In this document: positions 16,769 through 24,588 of the stretch, in pieces
Layout: the number at the start of each line of letters is the position of its first letter
How positions within the stretch are numbered: position 1 is the stretch's first letter
Source: JAFGJQ01 sp964586145
Lineage (GTDB): Bacteria; Planctomycetota; Phycisphaerae; UBA1845
Assembly: GCA_964586145.1 (NCBI GenBank)
Contig: CAZPHH010000026.1
Location: forward strand, 1 to 53,459
DNA length: 53,459 nt
Direction of reading: 5' to 3'
Notes under the pieces: model-generated
Databases searched by the model: none
Told to the model about the DNA's origin: nothing
The model's input: only the letters and a program-made list of their open reading frames with translations
Translations under genes and position numbers: made by a program

Positions 16769-17575
16769 ATGAATCGCAAACGCAAGGAACAGGTGCCGCG
16801 GCTGAACCCGCTGGAGGAAACGTGGCGGGTCTTTCGCATCATGTCGGAGTTTGTGGAAGGCTTCGAGCTGATGTCGCGTTGCGAGGCCGCGGTGCCGGTG
16901 TTCGGGTCGGCCCGGTCCCAGCCGCAGGATCGCTACTATCAGATGGCCGAGGCGCTTTCCCGGAAGCTGGCGCAGCACGGGTTCGCGGTGATCACGGGCG
17001 GCGGCCCCGGAATCATGGAGGCGGCGAACAAGGGGGCGTTCGAGGCGGGCGGAACGTCCGTGGGGCTGAACATCTACCTCCCGCAGGAGCAACTGGCCAA
17101 CCCGTACCAGAACCTGTCCATGGACTTCCGGTACTTCTTTTGCCGGAAGGTGATGTTTGTGAAGTACGCGGTGGCGTTCGTCTGCTTCCCCGGCGGGTTC
17201 GGCACCATGGACGAGTTTTTCGAATCCATGACACTCATTCAGACGGAGAAGACGGCGCGGTTCCCAGTCATTCTGATCGGCGGCGATTTCTGGACTCCGC
17301 TGGTGGAGTGGATGCGTGAATTCCAACTGAACCGCAATCCTTTCATCAATCCGGGCGACATGGACCTGTTCACCCTCACCGACGACATTGACCAGGCGGT
17401 GCAGATCATCGACGAGAACTACCGGGCCGAGGTGGATCGCCTGCTGTCAGAGGCCGAGTCCGTCCGGCAGGCCGCCACCCGCCAACTCACCGCGGAGGGC
17501 ACGCACGCCGGCCAGCAGCCGCAGCCGCAGGCCCCCATCATTCGCCCGGACGGCTTCGAAGATCTGTCGCGGTGA
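16769..17575 (+). CDS. LOG family protein (Rossmann-fold, TIGR00730-like)
   Basis: 268-residue cytoplasmic protein with the family's two defining motifs: GGGPGIMEAANKGA (77-90) and PGGFGTMDEFFE (141-152), with a conserved Arg-Lys (126-127) between. Members include cytokinin riboside monophosphate phosphoribohydrolases (LOG) and nucleotide 5'-monophosphate nucleosidases. The motifs suggest nucleotide N-glycosidic bond cleavage, but the substrate is not fixed by sequence. The 35-residue N-terminal helix region and the C-terminal 60 residues exceed the short LOG enzymes. It is probably cotranscribed with the upstream NamZ gene. Confidence 0.9.
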   Translation: MNRKRKEQVPRLNPLEETWRVFRIMSEFVEGFELMSRCEAAVPVFGSARSQPQDRYYQMAEALSRKLAQHGFAVITGGGPGIMEAANKGAFEAGGTSVGLNIYLPQEQLANPYQNLSMDFRYFFCRKVMFVKYAVAFVCFPGGFGTMDEFFESMTLIQTEKTARFPVILIGGDFWTPLVEWMREFQLNRNPFINPGDMDLFTLTDDIDQAVQIIDENYRAEVDRLLSEAESVRQAATRQLTAEGTHAGQQPQPQAPIIRPDGFEDLSR

Positions 17576-17633
17576 GGTGTCGGGGAAGGCGCAGGGCGAC
17601 GTGGCCGCACGAGGGCGGGCGCCGCCTGCGTGC

Positions 17634-19493
17634 TCATCGCCCTCCATCTTCAAGAGCTGCGAGCCGCTGGCGGTAGAGTTCAACGCGGTTGGCGAGCTCC
17701 TGCACGGGCTCGGCCAGGGGACGGAGGATTTCCTCGTCCACCATGGCATCGATGTCGGAAAGGGACGGGGCCTCCACGTCGCCCGCCGACGGCCCGACGC
17801 CCGCTTCCCGGCGCACCCGCTGAACCAGGCGCACGGACCGGGCGTACAAAACGGCCAGCATGAACAGCATCACGGCCAACGCGGCCCCGAAGCCTTTCAT
17901 CAGGCCGCCGGCGCCCAGGGCGGTCACCACGGTCAGGCCGGCGGCGAGGCCCCCCACCACCGCGCCCTTGGTCAGCAATTCCAGTCCGGCCCGGAGCAAC
18001 GGCTGAAGCAACGGGAACCAGATCAGAACGAACCAGACGAAGCCGCGAGACAGTATCCCGGGCCGAGGCAGGCCGGCCAGACATGACGCCAGGATGTCCT
18101 CGTCGGCGTTTTCCAGGCGTTCGCAGACCCGGCCCTCCAGTCCGGCTGTCAGGGAGACGGTCGAAGGCCAGCAAATTTGACCGGCCATCGGCTCGGGGAG
18201 CCGTCGCAGGGCGGTTTGCGCCTGGGTGTGAACGGATTCCACCCGATGAGCCACGCTCCAGCCGCGAACCCGCAGCAGGTCGGCCGCCGGGGGCACGTTG
18301 CGCCCAGCCCCGCCGCCGGCCAGCCGACTTCCCAGCCAGTGCGTCACGCCCCGCAGGGGCCAGTATAGCACGGGCAGCACCGACCACCGCTCGACGCGCC
18401 GCGCCATTACCTCCCGGGCGAGGTCCACGTCACTGCGGCCCACCCGGGCCAGACGCCGGGATACGGTGCTACGGTAGTCGCCGTCGAACTCCCGGTCGCA
18501 CGCGGTGCTCACGTCGGCCAGAAGTGTGGCCAGTTGGTGGAGCGCTCCGTCCAAGTCGTAGTGGGCTCGCAGGGTGTCCAGGTTGGCGGCGAGTTCGGCG
18601 GTTTCGTTGTCCTGCTTGAGACGACGGATTTCCTCGGGATCCAACGGAGCCAGCAGGCTGTTTCGCAAGCGGTCGAACTCCGCTTCCGCCTGCCGGGCCA
18701 CGTCACGGAGAAACGCCCGCTCCGCATCGGTCAACGTGCCGGTCCGGCTGCCCGTCCAGCTCTCGGTGACGGACGCCGCGAATTCCGGGGCCGCGACGAA
18801 TCGGGCGGCCAGCGCAAACCGGTGGTCCCCGGCGACGGGCAGGCCGACCGCGCGGAGGCACTGCTCAAACCACTCGTTTATTCGCAGCCAGAACCGGTTG
18901 GCATTGTCCCCGTTCACCTCGTCGCGTAAGGTCAGGTCCAGCTTGTTCAGCACGCAGAAGACGCTGGCCGGATCGCGTGCGACGGAAGGCCGGATGTCAC
19001 TCAGCGCCCGGTCGTCGCCTTTCTTGGGATCAAAGACCCAGACCACGCGGTCCACGCATTCCACGGCTCGGGCGACCGTCTCAAGGTGCTCGTGGAACAC
19101 GCTGTCGATGTCGGGCAGGTCCAGCAGAACCAGCTTCCGCAGCATCGGCACGTCATGGGTCACCGGGTGGCAAGCCAGGTGCCCGGCGTCCGAAGGAGCG
19201 AAGCGGCGGTGGAGGGCGTCTGTTGCCTCGCGGTGGACGTAGGCGATGGGCTGATACGTGCCCCGGCCGACGACCTCCCGGGCAACGGAGATTTCCGCAC
19301 CCGCCAGAGCGTTGATGAGCGTGGACTTGCCCGCGTCCTTGCCGGCCAGAACGGCACAGACCACCAACTCGTCCCGGCTGCGCAGCGACGCCCCGTGTTG
19401 CAGCGCGACGGGCGGCCGGCCGAACAGCTCGGCCAGCTCTCGATTCAACCGAGCGAGGGCCTCGGACGGACTGCCGGTCGATTCGGTCATCAT
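17634..19493 (-). CDS. Dynamin-like membrane GTPase (second of a pair)
   Basis: 619-residue GTPase. The P-loop is AGKDAGKST (50-58), G3 is DLPD, and G4 is a normal NKLD. A long helical region follows, then a hydrophobic block at about residues 475-560 (GFVWFVLIWFPLLQPLL and GAVVGGLAAGLTVVTALGAG) that should form a membrane hairpin, then a C-terminal helix. This is the plan of bacterial dynamin-like proteins that bind or remodel membranes. Its start overlaps the stop of the upstream GTPase gene by ATGA, so the two are translationally coupled. Function in the cell is not known; membrane surveillance or fusion/fission is inference from the fold. Confidence 0.85.
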   Translation of the reverse strand: MMTESTGSPSEALARLNRELAELFGRPPVALQHGASLRSRDELVVCAVLAGKDAGKSTLINALAGAEISVAREVVGRGTYQPIAYVHREATDALHRRFAPSDAGHLACHPVTHDVPMLRKLVLLDLPDIDSVFHEHLETVARAVECVDRVVWVFDPKKGDDRALSDIRPSVARDPASVFCVLNKLDLTLRDEVNGDNANRFWLRINEWFEQCLRAVGLPVAGDHRFALAARFVAAPEFAASVTESWTGSRTGTLTDAERAFLRDVARQAEAEFDRLRNSLLAPLDPEEIRRLKQDNETAELAANLDTLRAHYDLDGALHQLATLLADVSTACDREFDGDYRSTVSRRLARVGRSDVDLAREVMARRVERWSVLPVLYWPLRGVTHWLGSRLAGGGAGRNVPPAADLLRVRGWSVAHRVESVHTQAQTALRRLPEPMAGQICWPSTVSLTAGLEGRVCERLENADEDILASCLAGLPRPGILSRGFVWFVLIWFPLLQPLLRAGLELLTKGAVVGGLAAGLTVVTALGAGGLMKGFGAALAVMLFMLAVLYARSVRLVQRVRREAGVGPSAGDVEAPSLSDIDAMVDEEILRPLAEPVQELANRVELYRQRLAALEDGGR

Positions 19494-21268
19494 GGCCGGC
19501 CTCCGGTTGTGCCAACGTCCCGAGTGGTCTCCAATGCCTTCCGCAGTTCCGGGTTCGCATCCAGCGTGCGCTGTCGGGCCGCGTGGAGGGTGCTCGCTAC
19601 TGCCGCCCTCGCCTGACGGCGGAGCCCCTCGCGGTACGCGTCCACTGCGGCGTCCAGCGCTCGAGACTCCCGGGTGCCGCGAATGACGTTGTAAAGTCGG
19701 ACGAACGTCCGCGCGCTCACGCCCCCGATGGCGCCGCCGAGCACGGCATCAAGCCAGAGCGAGGCGCCGCCGGTCAGCACGGCCATGGCCACGCTGAACG
19801 CCAGCCCCATGCCCGCGCCAACCACGTTCACCCGGATGTTGGCGGCTTCCGTCTCCACCTTCTCCGTGAACTGCTGCAGCGCCACCACGCACGGCTCAAC
19901 CACGCGGGCGGCCTCGGCATCCAGGTCGTCGGTCAGCGAGGCCGGATCGATGAGGGACTCCTCCGGGGCGCCCGCCTCCCGCCAGAAGCGGCTCTGCCGG
20001 GCGCGGTTCGCCAGGTCGCGGACGGTGTGGTCGGCCATGCGGCGGAAGTACTCAGCGCCGCGCTGCTCGACGGACGCGTCGTCGGAGAGCCGGCTTTGCC
20101 CGGGCGTGCTCGGCGAGGGCGCACCGAAGATCGGCATCCATCGCGTGACACGGCCTACCGAGTGACCCAGCGACTCTCCGGAGCGTCGCACGACGCGCCA
20201 CCAGGGGGAAAGGTGTTCGCGCACGCCCGGCGTGAGGAACGCCTCGGTGAGGATGGCCTGCCGGCTGGGCAGGCGCTCGGCCACCGCGGCGAGGTCGTTC
20301 TCCAGCTCACGCAGGCGGGCCTGGCGGTTGGCGTTTTCGTTGAGCACGCGGGAGGCCTGCTCCGCCAGGAGGCGGCGCAGGCGGCCCGGCCGGTCCTCGC
20401 GACCCGCCGTGTCCGAAGGGGTGGCGGTGCGTGCCAGCCAACCGAGGCAGCGCTGCACATCCTCTTCGGCCAACGCCCGAAAGCCCCGTCCGTGTCGGTA
20501 TTCGAGCACGACGGCGTCGGCGTCCAGTCGGCGCGCCTGCTGCCGCAGCACCTCCCGGTCCTCTTCGGAAAGGAGCACCGGCCGTTCGTTGAGATTGAAC
20601 ACCACCAGGCGGGCAATCCCCCAGCGGTCCAGCTCGTGCCGCAACTGTTCGAACGTCTTGCGGTCAAAGAATCGTTCCGGGTCGGCCATTACGAATACGA
20701 AATCAAACCACGGCAGCAGGTGGCGGGCCAGGTCGCCCTCGCGGGCCGCGGAAACGGTGGTGAAATCCGGCGTGTCCAACAGCAGCACGTCCTGCAGCCC
20801 GGGCGCATTCACGCGGATGACGAAGACGGAGTCGCCAGCCCCTTCGGTGCGATCGCCTGTCGTCAGTTGCTGTCGACGCAGACCCGGAAACAGCCCGTCC
20901 TGCTGCAGCCAACGCTCGACCCGATCGTGCAGTGCGGCGGGACAGGCCAGCACCACGCCCCTTGTGGTGTGCGACGCCATGGTCACCGTGCTGATGTGCT
21001 CTCCCCCCGCGAGGCTGTTGAAGAGGGTGCTCTTGCCGCTGCTGGCCCCGCCGACGATTCCCACAAGCGGAACCGCGGGCGCCTCCCGGTCGCGGGCCAG
21101 GTGAAAGCGTACGGTGGCCGCCAGGGCCTGGTGCGTGGGCGACCACTCCCGAAAGCGCATCGCGCCGGCCAGTTGTGAGCCGTCGCGGATCAACGTGTCC
21201 AGAGCGTTTCGCATAGCGGCCAGGCCACGGGTGTTGCTCTCGCTGAGGGTATTCGCACCGGGACGCAC
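19490..21268 (-). CDS. Dynamin-like membrane GTPase (first of a pair)
   Basis: 592 residues, with P-loop GGASSGKST (73-81) and G3 DTPD. The place of G4 reads NLNE instead of NKxD, so guanine specificity may be lost or supplied differently. The middle is helical, and a hydrophobic glycine-rich hairpin near residues 470-515 (VVGAGMGLAFSVAMAVLTGG) suggests membrane insertion. It is clearly a relative of the following gene but only distantly similar. Tandem, unequal GTPases are common among bacterial dynamin-like proteins, where the partners work together. The start, GTG at 21268, lacks a good ribosome binding site; ATG at 21214 is an alternative. Confidence 0.82.
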   Translation of the reverse strand: MRPGANTLSESNTRGLAAMRNALDTLIRDGSQLAGAMRFREWSPTHQALAATVRFHLARDREAPAVPLVGIVGGASSGKSTLFNSLAGGEHISTVTMASHTTRGVVLACPAALHDRVERWLQQDGLFPGLRRQQLTTGDRTEGAGDSVFVIRVNAPGLQDVLLLDTPDFTTVSAAREGDLARHLLPWFDFVFVMADPERFFDRKTFEQLRHELDRWGIARLVVFNLNERPVLLSEEDREVLRQQARRLDADAVVLEYRHGRGFRALAEEDVQRCLGWLARTATPSDTAGREDRPGRLRRLLAEQASRVLNENANRQARLRELENDLAAVAERLPSRQAILTEAFLTPGVREHLSPWWRVVRRSGESLGHSVGRVTRWMPIFGAPSPSTPGQSRLSDDASVEQRGAEYFRRMADHTVRDLANRARQSRFWREAGAPEESLIDPASLTDDLDAEAARVVEPCVVALQQFTEKVETEAANIRVNVVGAGMGLAFSVAMAVLTGGASLWLDAVLGGAIGGVSARTFVRLYNVIRGTRESRALDAAVDAYREGLRRQARAAVASTLHAARQRTLDANPELRKALETTRDVGTTGGRP

Positions 21269-21443
21269 GATATTCTGCGGCGCCCGTCAGAAAGCCCGGC
21301 ACACGCGGCGGGCGCATGATGGAGCCCGGGCCATACCGTGTCAACGGGAGGGGCCAAACCGCCCGCCGCTTGCGGTTGCACCGCGATTGTGGAAGATACT
21401 CGGCTGGGCTGCCGGTCGGAAGCGGCGGAAAGGAAACGGACGT

Positions 21444-21854
21444 ATGGGTACGAAACACGGTGACCATCGCGAGGCGTGGACCGTTCTGGTGGTGGACGAC
21501 AACGAGCAGAACCTCGAGTTGCTGTTGGCCTACCTGGAAGACATGGAAGACGTGGTCGCGATTGAAGCCCGAAACGGCGTGGAGGCGATGGACATGGTCG
21601 CCCGCCAGCGCCCCGACCTGATCCTGCTGGACATCATGATGCCCAAAATGTCCGGCTTCGAAGTGTGCAAGCAACTGAAGTCCAACCCGGAGACGCGGGA
21701 CATCCCCGTCGTCATGGTGACCGCCCTCAGCGAAACCGCCGACATCGAGCGGGCAACGGAGTGCGGCACGGACGACTACCTCACCAAGCCCATCGAGCGG
21801 GCGGCCCTGGTGAACCTGGTCCGCGCCATGCTGCAGACCCGCGTTCGCAAGTAG
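21444..21854 (+). CDS. Single-domain response regulator
   Basis: 136-residue CheY-like receiver with no output domain. The acidic pair is in VLVVDDNEQN, the phospho-acceptor is Asp63 (LLDIMMPKM), the Thr is in VMVTAL and the Lys in LTKPIE, so all active-site residues are intact. AAAGGA is upstream of the ATG at 21444. It is divergent from the tandem GTPase genes with a 175-base gap, and no histidine kinase is adjacent, so its partner is unknown. The sequence resembles Planctomycetota and Cyanobacteria receivers that act as phospho-relay nodes. Confidence 0.93.
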   Translation: MGTKHGDHREAWTVLVVDDNEQNLELLLAYLEDMEDVVAIEARNGVEAMDMVARQRPDLILLDIMMPKMSGFEVCKQLKSNPETRDIPVVMVTALSETADIERATECGTDDYLTKPIERAALVNLVRAMLQTRVRK

Positions 21855-21865
21855 GCCCCCGCCGG

Positions 21866-22939
21866 TCAGTCATCCGTGGCGACCAGCAGCACTTCCCGGG
21901 CTCGACCATTTGTGGACAGCACGTACTTCTTTGCGCGCGGGCATTCCACGATCCGCACGCGCCGCTTGTGCGCGGACAGCCACTCGGCGAGCTCGGCCGG
22001 ACGGGGAATGCCGTCACTGCGGTACGAGACCACCAGGTGGCTGTCGGCGAATCGGGCGAACAGGGCCTGGAACGCCGCCCCGATCTCGCTGCGGCGCGTC
22101 CACGGACCCGGCTGCGGGATGAGCCGCCGATGGGGTGAGGTCCAGTCGATCCGGTCGGCCCAGCCGTCGTACTCCACCAAGCCTTCCAGGAAGTGGTAGA
22201 AGGCGTGGTAGTCCACGCCCACGCCCCTGCCGTTGAGGTACGGCGGATCGATGTAGACCAGGTCGTACCCCGGTTCCAGCATCTCGGCAGGCCGGCACAA
22301 GGCGCGGCACGGCTGCCCATTGTCAAAAACGGCGTCGTTGGCCTGGGCAACGAAACGGCGGAATAGTTCCTCAAACGGTCGGTCCCAGGTGGTCTTGTTG
22401 CCGAAGCCGCGAGGCACGTCGGCCGTGCGCATGTACAGATTGCGGCGGTGGAACAGGTTGTACGGTCGCTTGGCCAGCGCCGCCTGCCCGAGGCCGAACC
22501 ACGCGAGGGCCCGCCGGGCGGGCGAGGAGAGGCCGCGGATGTTCCCGCACAGCGTGTCCAGCCAGCGGTTCTCGGCATCGGTGAAATAGACGCCCTGAAA
22601 CGTCTGCTCGATGAAGTCCCGGTATGCGACGCCAGTCTTGCGGCGCAACAGGACCTCCACCGTGGCATCATCGAGCGTCTCGGCGCTGTTTTCAATCAGG
22701 GCGAGGCCGACCTGCTGGTTGAAACGGAGGACATCGTTGCAGGTGACCGCCTTGTCACGGCGTTTGAGCATGTGAGACACGGAGGCCGTGCCGGAGAACG
22801 CGTCCAGCACCGTGTGGAAGGAGAGGTCCCGCACGCTGTCCCAGATCCAGTTACAGAGCTTCCACTTGCTGCCCTGATAGCGAGTCCGCGGCATCCGGGC
22901 GTCGGAGAAGAGGCTTCCGGATGACGGTCGCGAAGACAC
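21866..22939 (-). CDS. D12-class N6-adenine DNA methyltransferase
   Basis: 357-residue Dam-like enzyme that would transfer methyl from SAM to adenine. It has the N-terminal RYQGSKWKL segment typical of the class, DAFSGTASVS (SAM-binding motif I, 46-55), and DPPY catalytic motif at 231-234 (YIDPPYLNG). The order fits the alpha class. The target-recognition region lies between. It begins with GTG at 22939, supported by GAGGAGG upstream. No restriction enzyme is next to it, so it may be an orphan methylase; mreD lies just upstream, 13 bases away, in the same direction. Confidence 0.9.
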   Translation of the reverse strand: MSSRPSSGSLFSDARMPRTRYQGSKWKLCNWIWDSVRDLSFHTVLDAFSGTASVSHMLKRRDKAVTCNDVLRFNQQVGLALIENSAETLDDATVEVLLRRKTGVAYRDFIEQTFQGVYFTDAENRWLDTLCGNIRGLSSPARRALAWFGLGQAALAKRPYNLFHRRNLYMRTADVPRGFGNKTTWDRPFEELFRRFVAQANDAVFDNGQPCRALCRPAEMLEPGYDLVYIDPPYLNGRGVGVDYHAFYHFLEGLVEYDGWADRIDWTSPHRRLIPQPGPWTRRSEIGAAFQALFARFADSHLVVSYRSDGIPRPAELAEWLSAHKRRVRIVECPRAKKYVLSTNGRAREVLLVATDD

Positions 22940-22952
22940 GCGGAGGGCCTCC

Positions 22953-23504
22953 TCAGGAGCGTGACATGGAGCGCGTGGGCAGGTTCCACCGACGCCGACC
23001 GACCCGGGCCGGCATGATCCCCAGCGTGCGGTGCATCCGCAAAAGCACGAAGTGGACGGGCAGGGCGAAGAGCGCCGTGACCAGCGCGGTCAGAAGCGTT
23101 TCCCGACTCAGATGCCAGAAGCCGCCCGCGGAATCCCCGAACGCGACCACCCGATGCACGTCCAGCATGATCTGGATCACCAGGCACGCCACAAACGTGA
23201 CGAGAAAATGCGTCAGCGGATGTTCGCGGAACAGGAACTCGCGCACGCCGTAGACCACCAGCGCCACCAGGCTGAACGCCAGCGAAAACAGGCCCACGTA
23301 CTCCGGAAGCGTGTGAAGGTCGTACAACAGGCCCAGAATCCACGCGCCGATCAGCACGTCCACGCTGCGACCGTTCAGGGCGAAGAAGACGGCCAGCATC
23401 AGAAGCCACTGCGGCCGGGCGCCGTGCCATTCCAGCAACGGGGCCACGGTCACCTCCAGGGTGAGCACAACGACCGCAAGAATGCAGAACGTCAGCCAGC
23501 GCAT
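22953..23504 (-). CDS. mreD: Rod shape-determining protein MreD
   Basis: 183-residue integral membrane protein with five or so hydrophobic spans, beginning MRWLTFCILAVVVLTLEVTV and containing GARPQWLLMLAVFFAL and LLYDLHTLPEYVGLFSLAF, which match the MreD family. MreD is part of the cell-wall elongation complex with MreB, MreC and RodA. GGGAG lies 6 bases before the ATG at 23504; longer upstream frames run into the next gene and are not real. Its partners mreB and mreC are not in the window. It is followed by the D12 methyltransferase and preceded by a HEAT lipoprotein gene, so this may be a small envelope operon. Confidence 0.85.
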   Translation of the reverse strand: MRWLTFCILAVVVLTLEVTVAPLLEWHGARPQWLLMLAVFFALNGRSVDVLIGAWILGLLYDLHTLPEYVGLFSLAFSLVALVVYGVREFLFREHPLTHFLVTFVACLVIQIMLDVHRVVAFGDSAGGFWHLSRETLLTALVTALFALPVHFVLLRMHRTLGIMPARVGRRRWNLPTRSMSRS

Positions 23505-23538
23505 GAACACTCCCGTTCGGACCCGACTCCCCTTTCCT

Positions 23539-24588
23539 TCAGCCGCCCGGAGAACCCCACACGTCCCGGGCGTCGGATCGCAGAATCTGCAGCACCGCCA
23601 AGGCCCCGGCCAGCTCCACCCGGGGATCGTACGGCTCATGGATGGCCCGGGCCAGATCGGGCAGGGCATCGGACCGGCCGATGGCGCCCAGAGCCAGGGC
23701 GGCCAACTGCCGCACCCGGACGATCTGAACTTCGGGCGAGTCATCCTTGGCCACCGCAGCGCTTCGGTCCGGCCGGTCAAAGACCAGCAGGCGCCGGGCT
23801 TCTGCCAGGCCTGCTGGGTCACCCAAAAGGCCCAGGGCCCGGGCCGCGGCCATCCGCGTTTCCGGGTGTCGGGCCCGGCGAAGCCGTTCCTGGTAAAGGT
23901 CGAAGAATCGCCTGTCCTGCGTCTCGGCCAGGGCGTTGACGGCGAACGTCTCTCGAGCCCCCAGCCCGGAATGGGCGTGGAACAGCAACTGCTCACACGC
24001 CTGCGGACTACCCAGACGGGCCATGGATTCCAGGGCTTGCAGACGCAGGCCTTCGTCCGAGTCCTCCATGACGCGGGCCAGCAGCTTCACCGCACCGGGC
24101 TCGCCCAGCAGTCCGAACAAAAGGACCGCATTGCGGCGGACGCCGCTGTCCCGGTCGTAGAGGAGGGCCTCCGCCAGTTGGCTGCTCTGACGGGTGTCTC
24201 CCAACCGGTGCAGGGCGAAAACGGCCGCCAACTGCACGCTGGGATTCGGATCCGACAGCAAATTCTCGAAGCGCGTGCGCGAACCCCCATCCCGCAACTC
24301 ACCCAGAGCCACGCAGGCCGCGAACCGGACGCCCGCCGCCTCGTCGTGCAGTGCGGACCGAATCCAGGGCAGCCCCTCCTCGGGCGCCGCTCGTCGGAGG
24401 GCCTCAATGGCCTGACAACGTACGACGGGCACGTGAGGGTACCGGATCCCCTGCTTGAGCGATTCCATGGCCCGGGCCTTGAGTTGGACAGTAGCGGCGG
24501 CCCCGGGCTGATACGGGTTCGTCGCACAGCCCGCGCTCGCGCCCAGCGCAACGGCGAGCAGCAGAACAGCGGTACTCAGGCCTCGCAT
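23539..24588 (-). CDS. HEAT-repeat lipoprotein
   Basis: 349 residues with a signal peptide and an ASAGC lipobox (Cys21), then helical HEAT-like repeats over the rest (for example LLSDPNPSVQLAAVFALHRLG, GVRRNAVLLFGLLG and ETRMAAARALGLLG). It is a scaffold type with no catalytic motif, so an adaptor or assembly role at the outer membrane is likely but unproven. It overlaps the end of the lnt gene upstream by 13 bases, and mreD follows 34 bases later; the three probably form one transcript. Confidence 0.85.
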   Translation of the reverse strand: MRGLSTAVLLLAVALGASAGCATNPYQPGAAATVQLKARAMESLKQGIRYPHVPVVRCQAIEALRRAAPEEGLPWIRSALHDEAAGVRFAACVALGELRDGGSRTRFENLLSDPNPSVQLAAVFALHRLGDTRQSSQLAEALLYDRDSGVRRNAVLLFGLLGEPGAVKLLARVMEDSDEGLRLQALESMARLGSPQACEQLLFHAHSGLGARETFAVNALAETQDRRFFDLYQERLRRARHPETRMAAARALGLLGDPAGLAEARRLLVFDRPDRSAAVAKDDSPEVQIVRVRQLAALALGAIGRSDALPDLARAIHEPYDPRVELAGALAVLQILRSDARDVWGSPGG

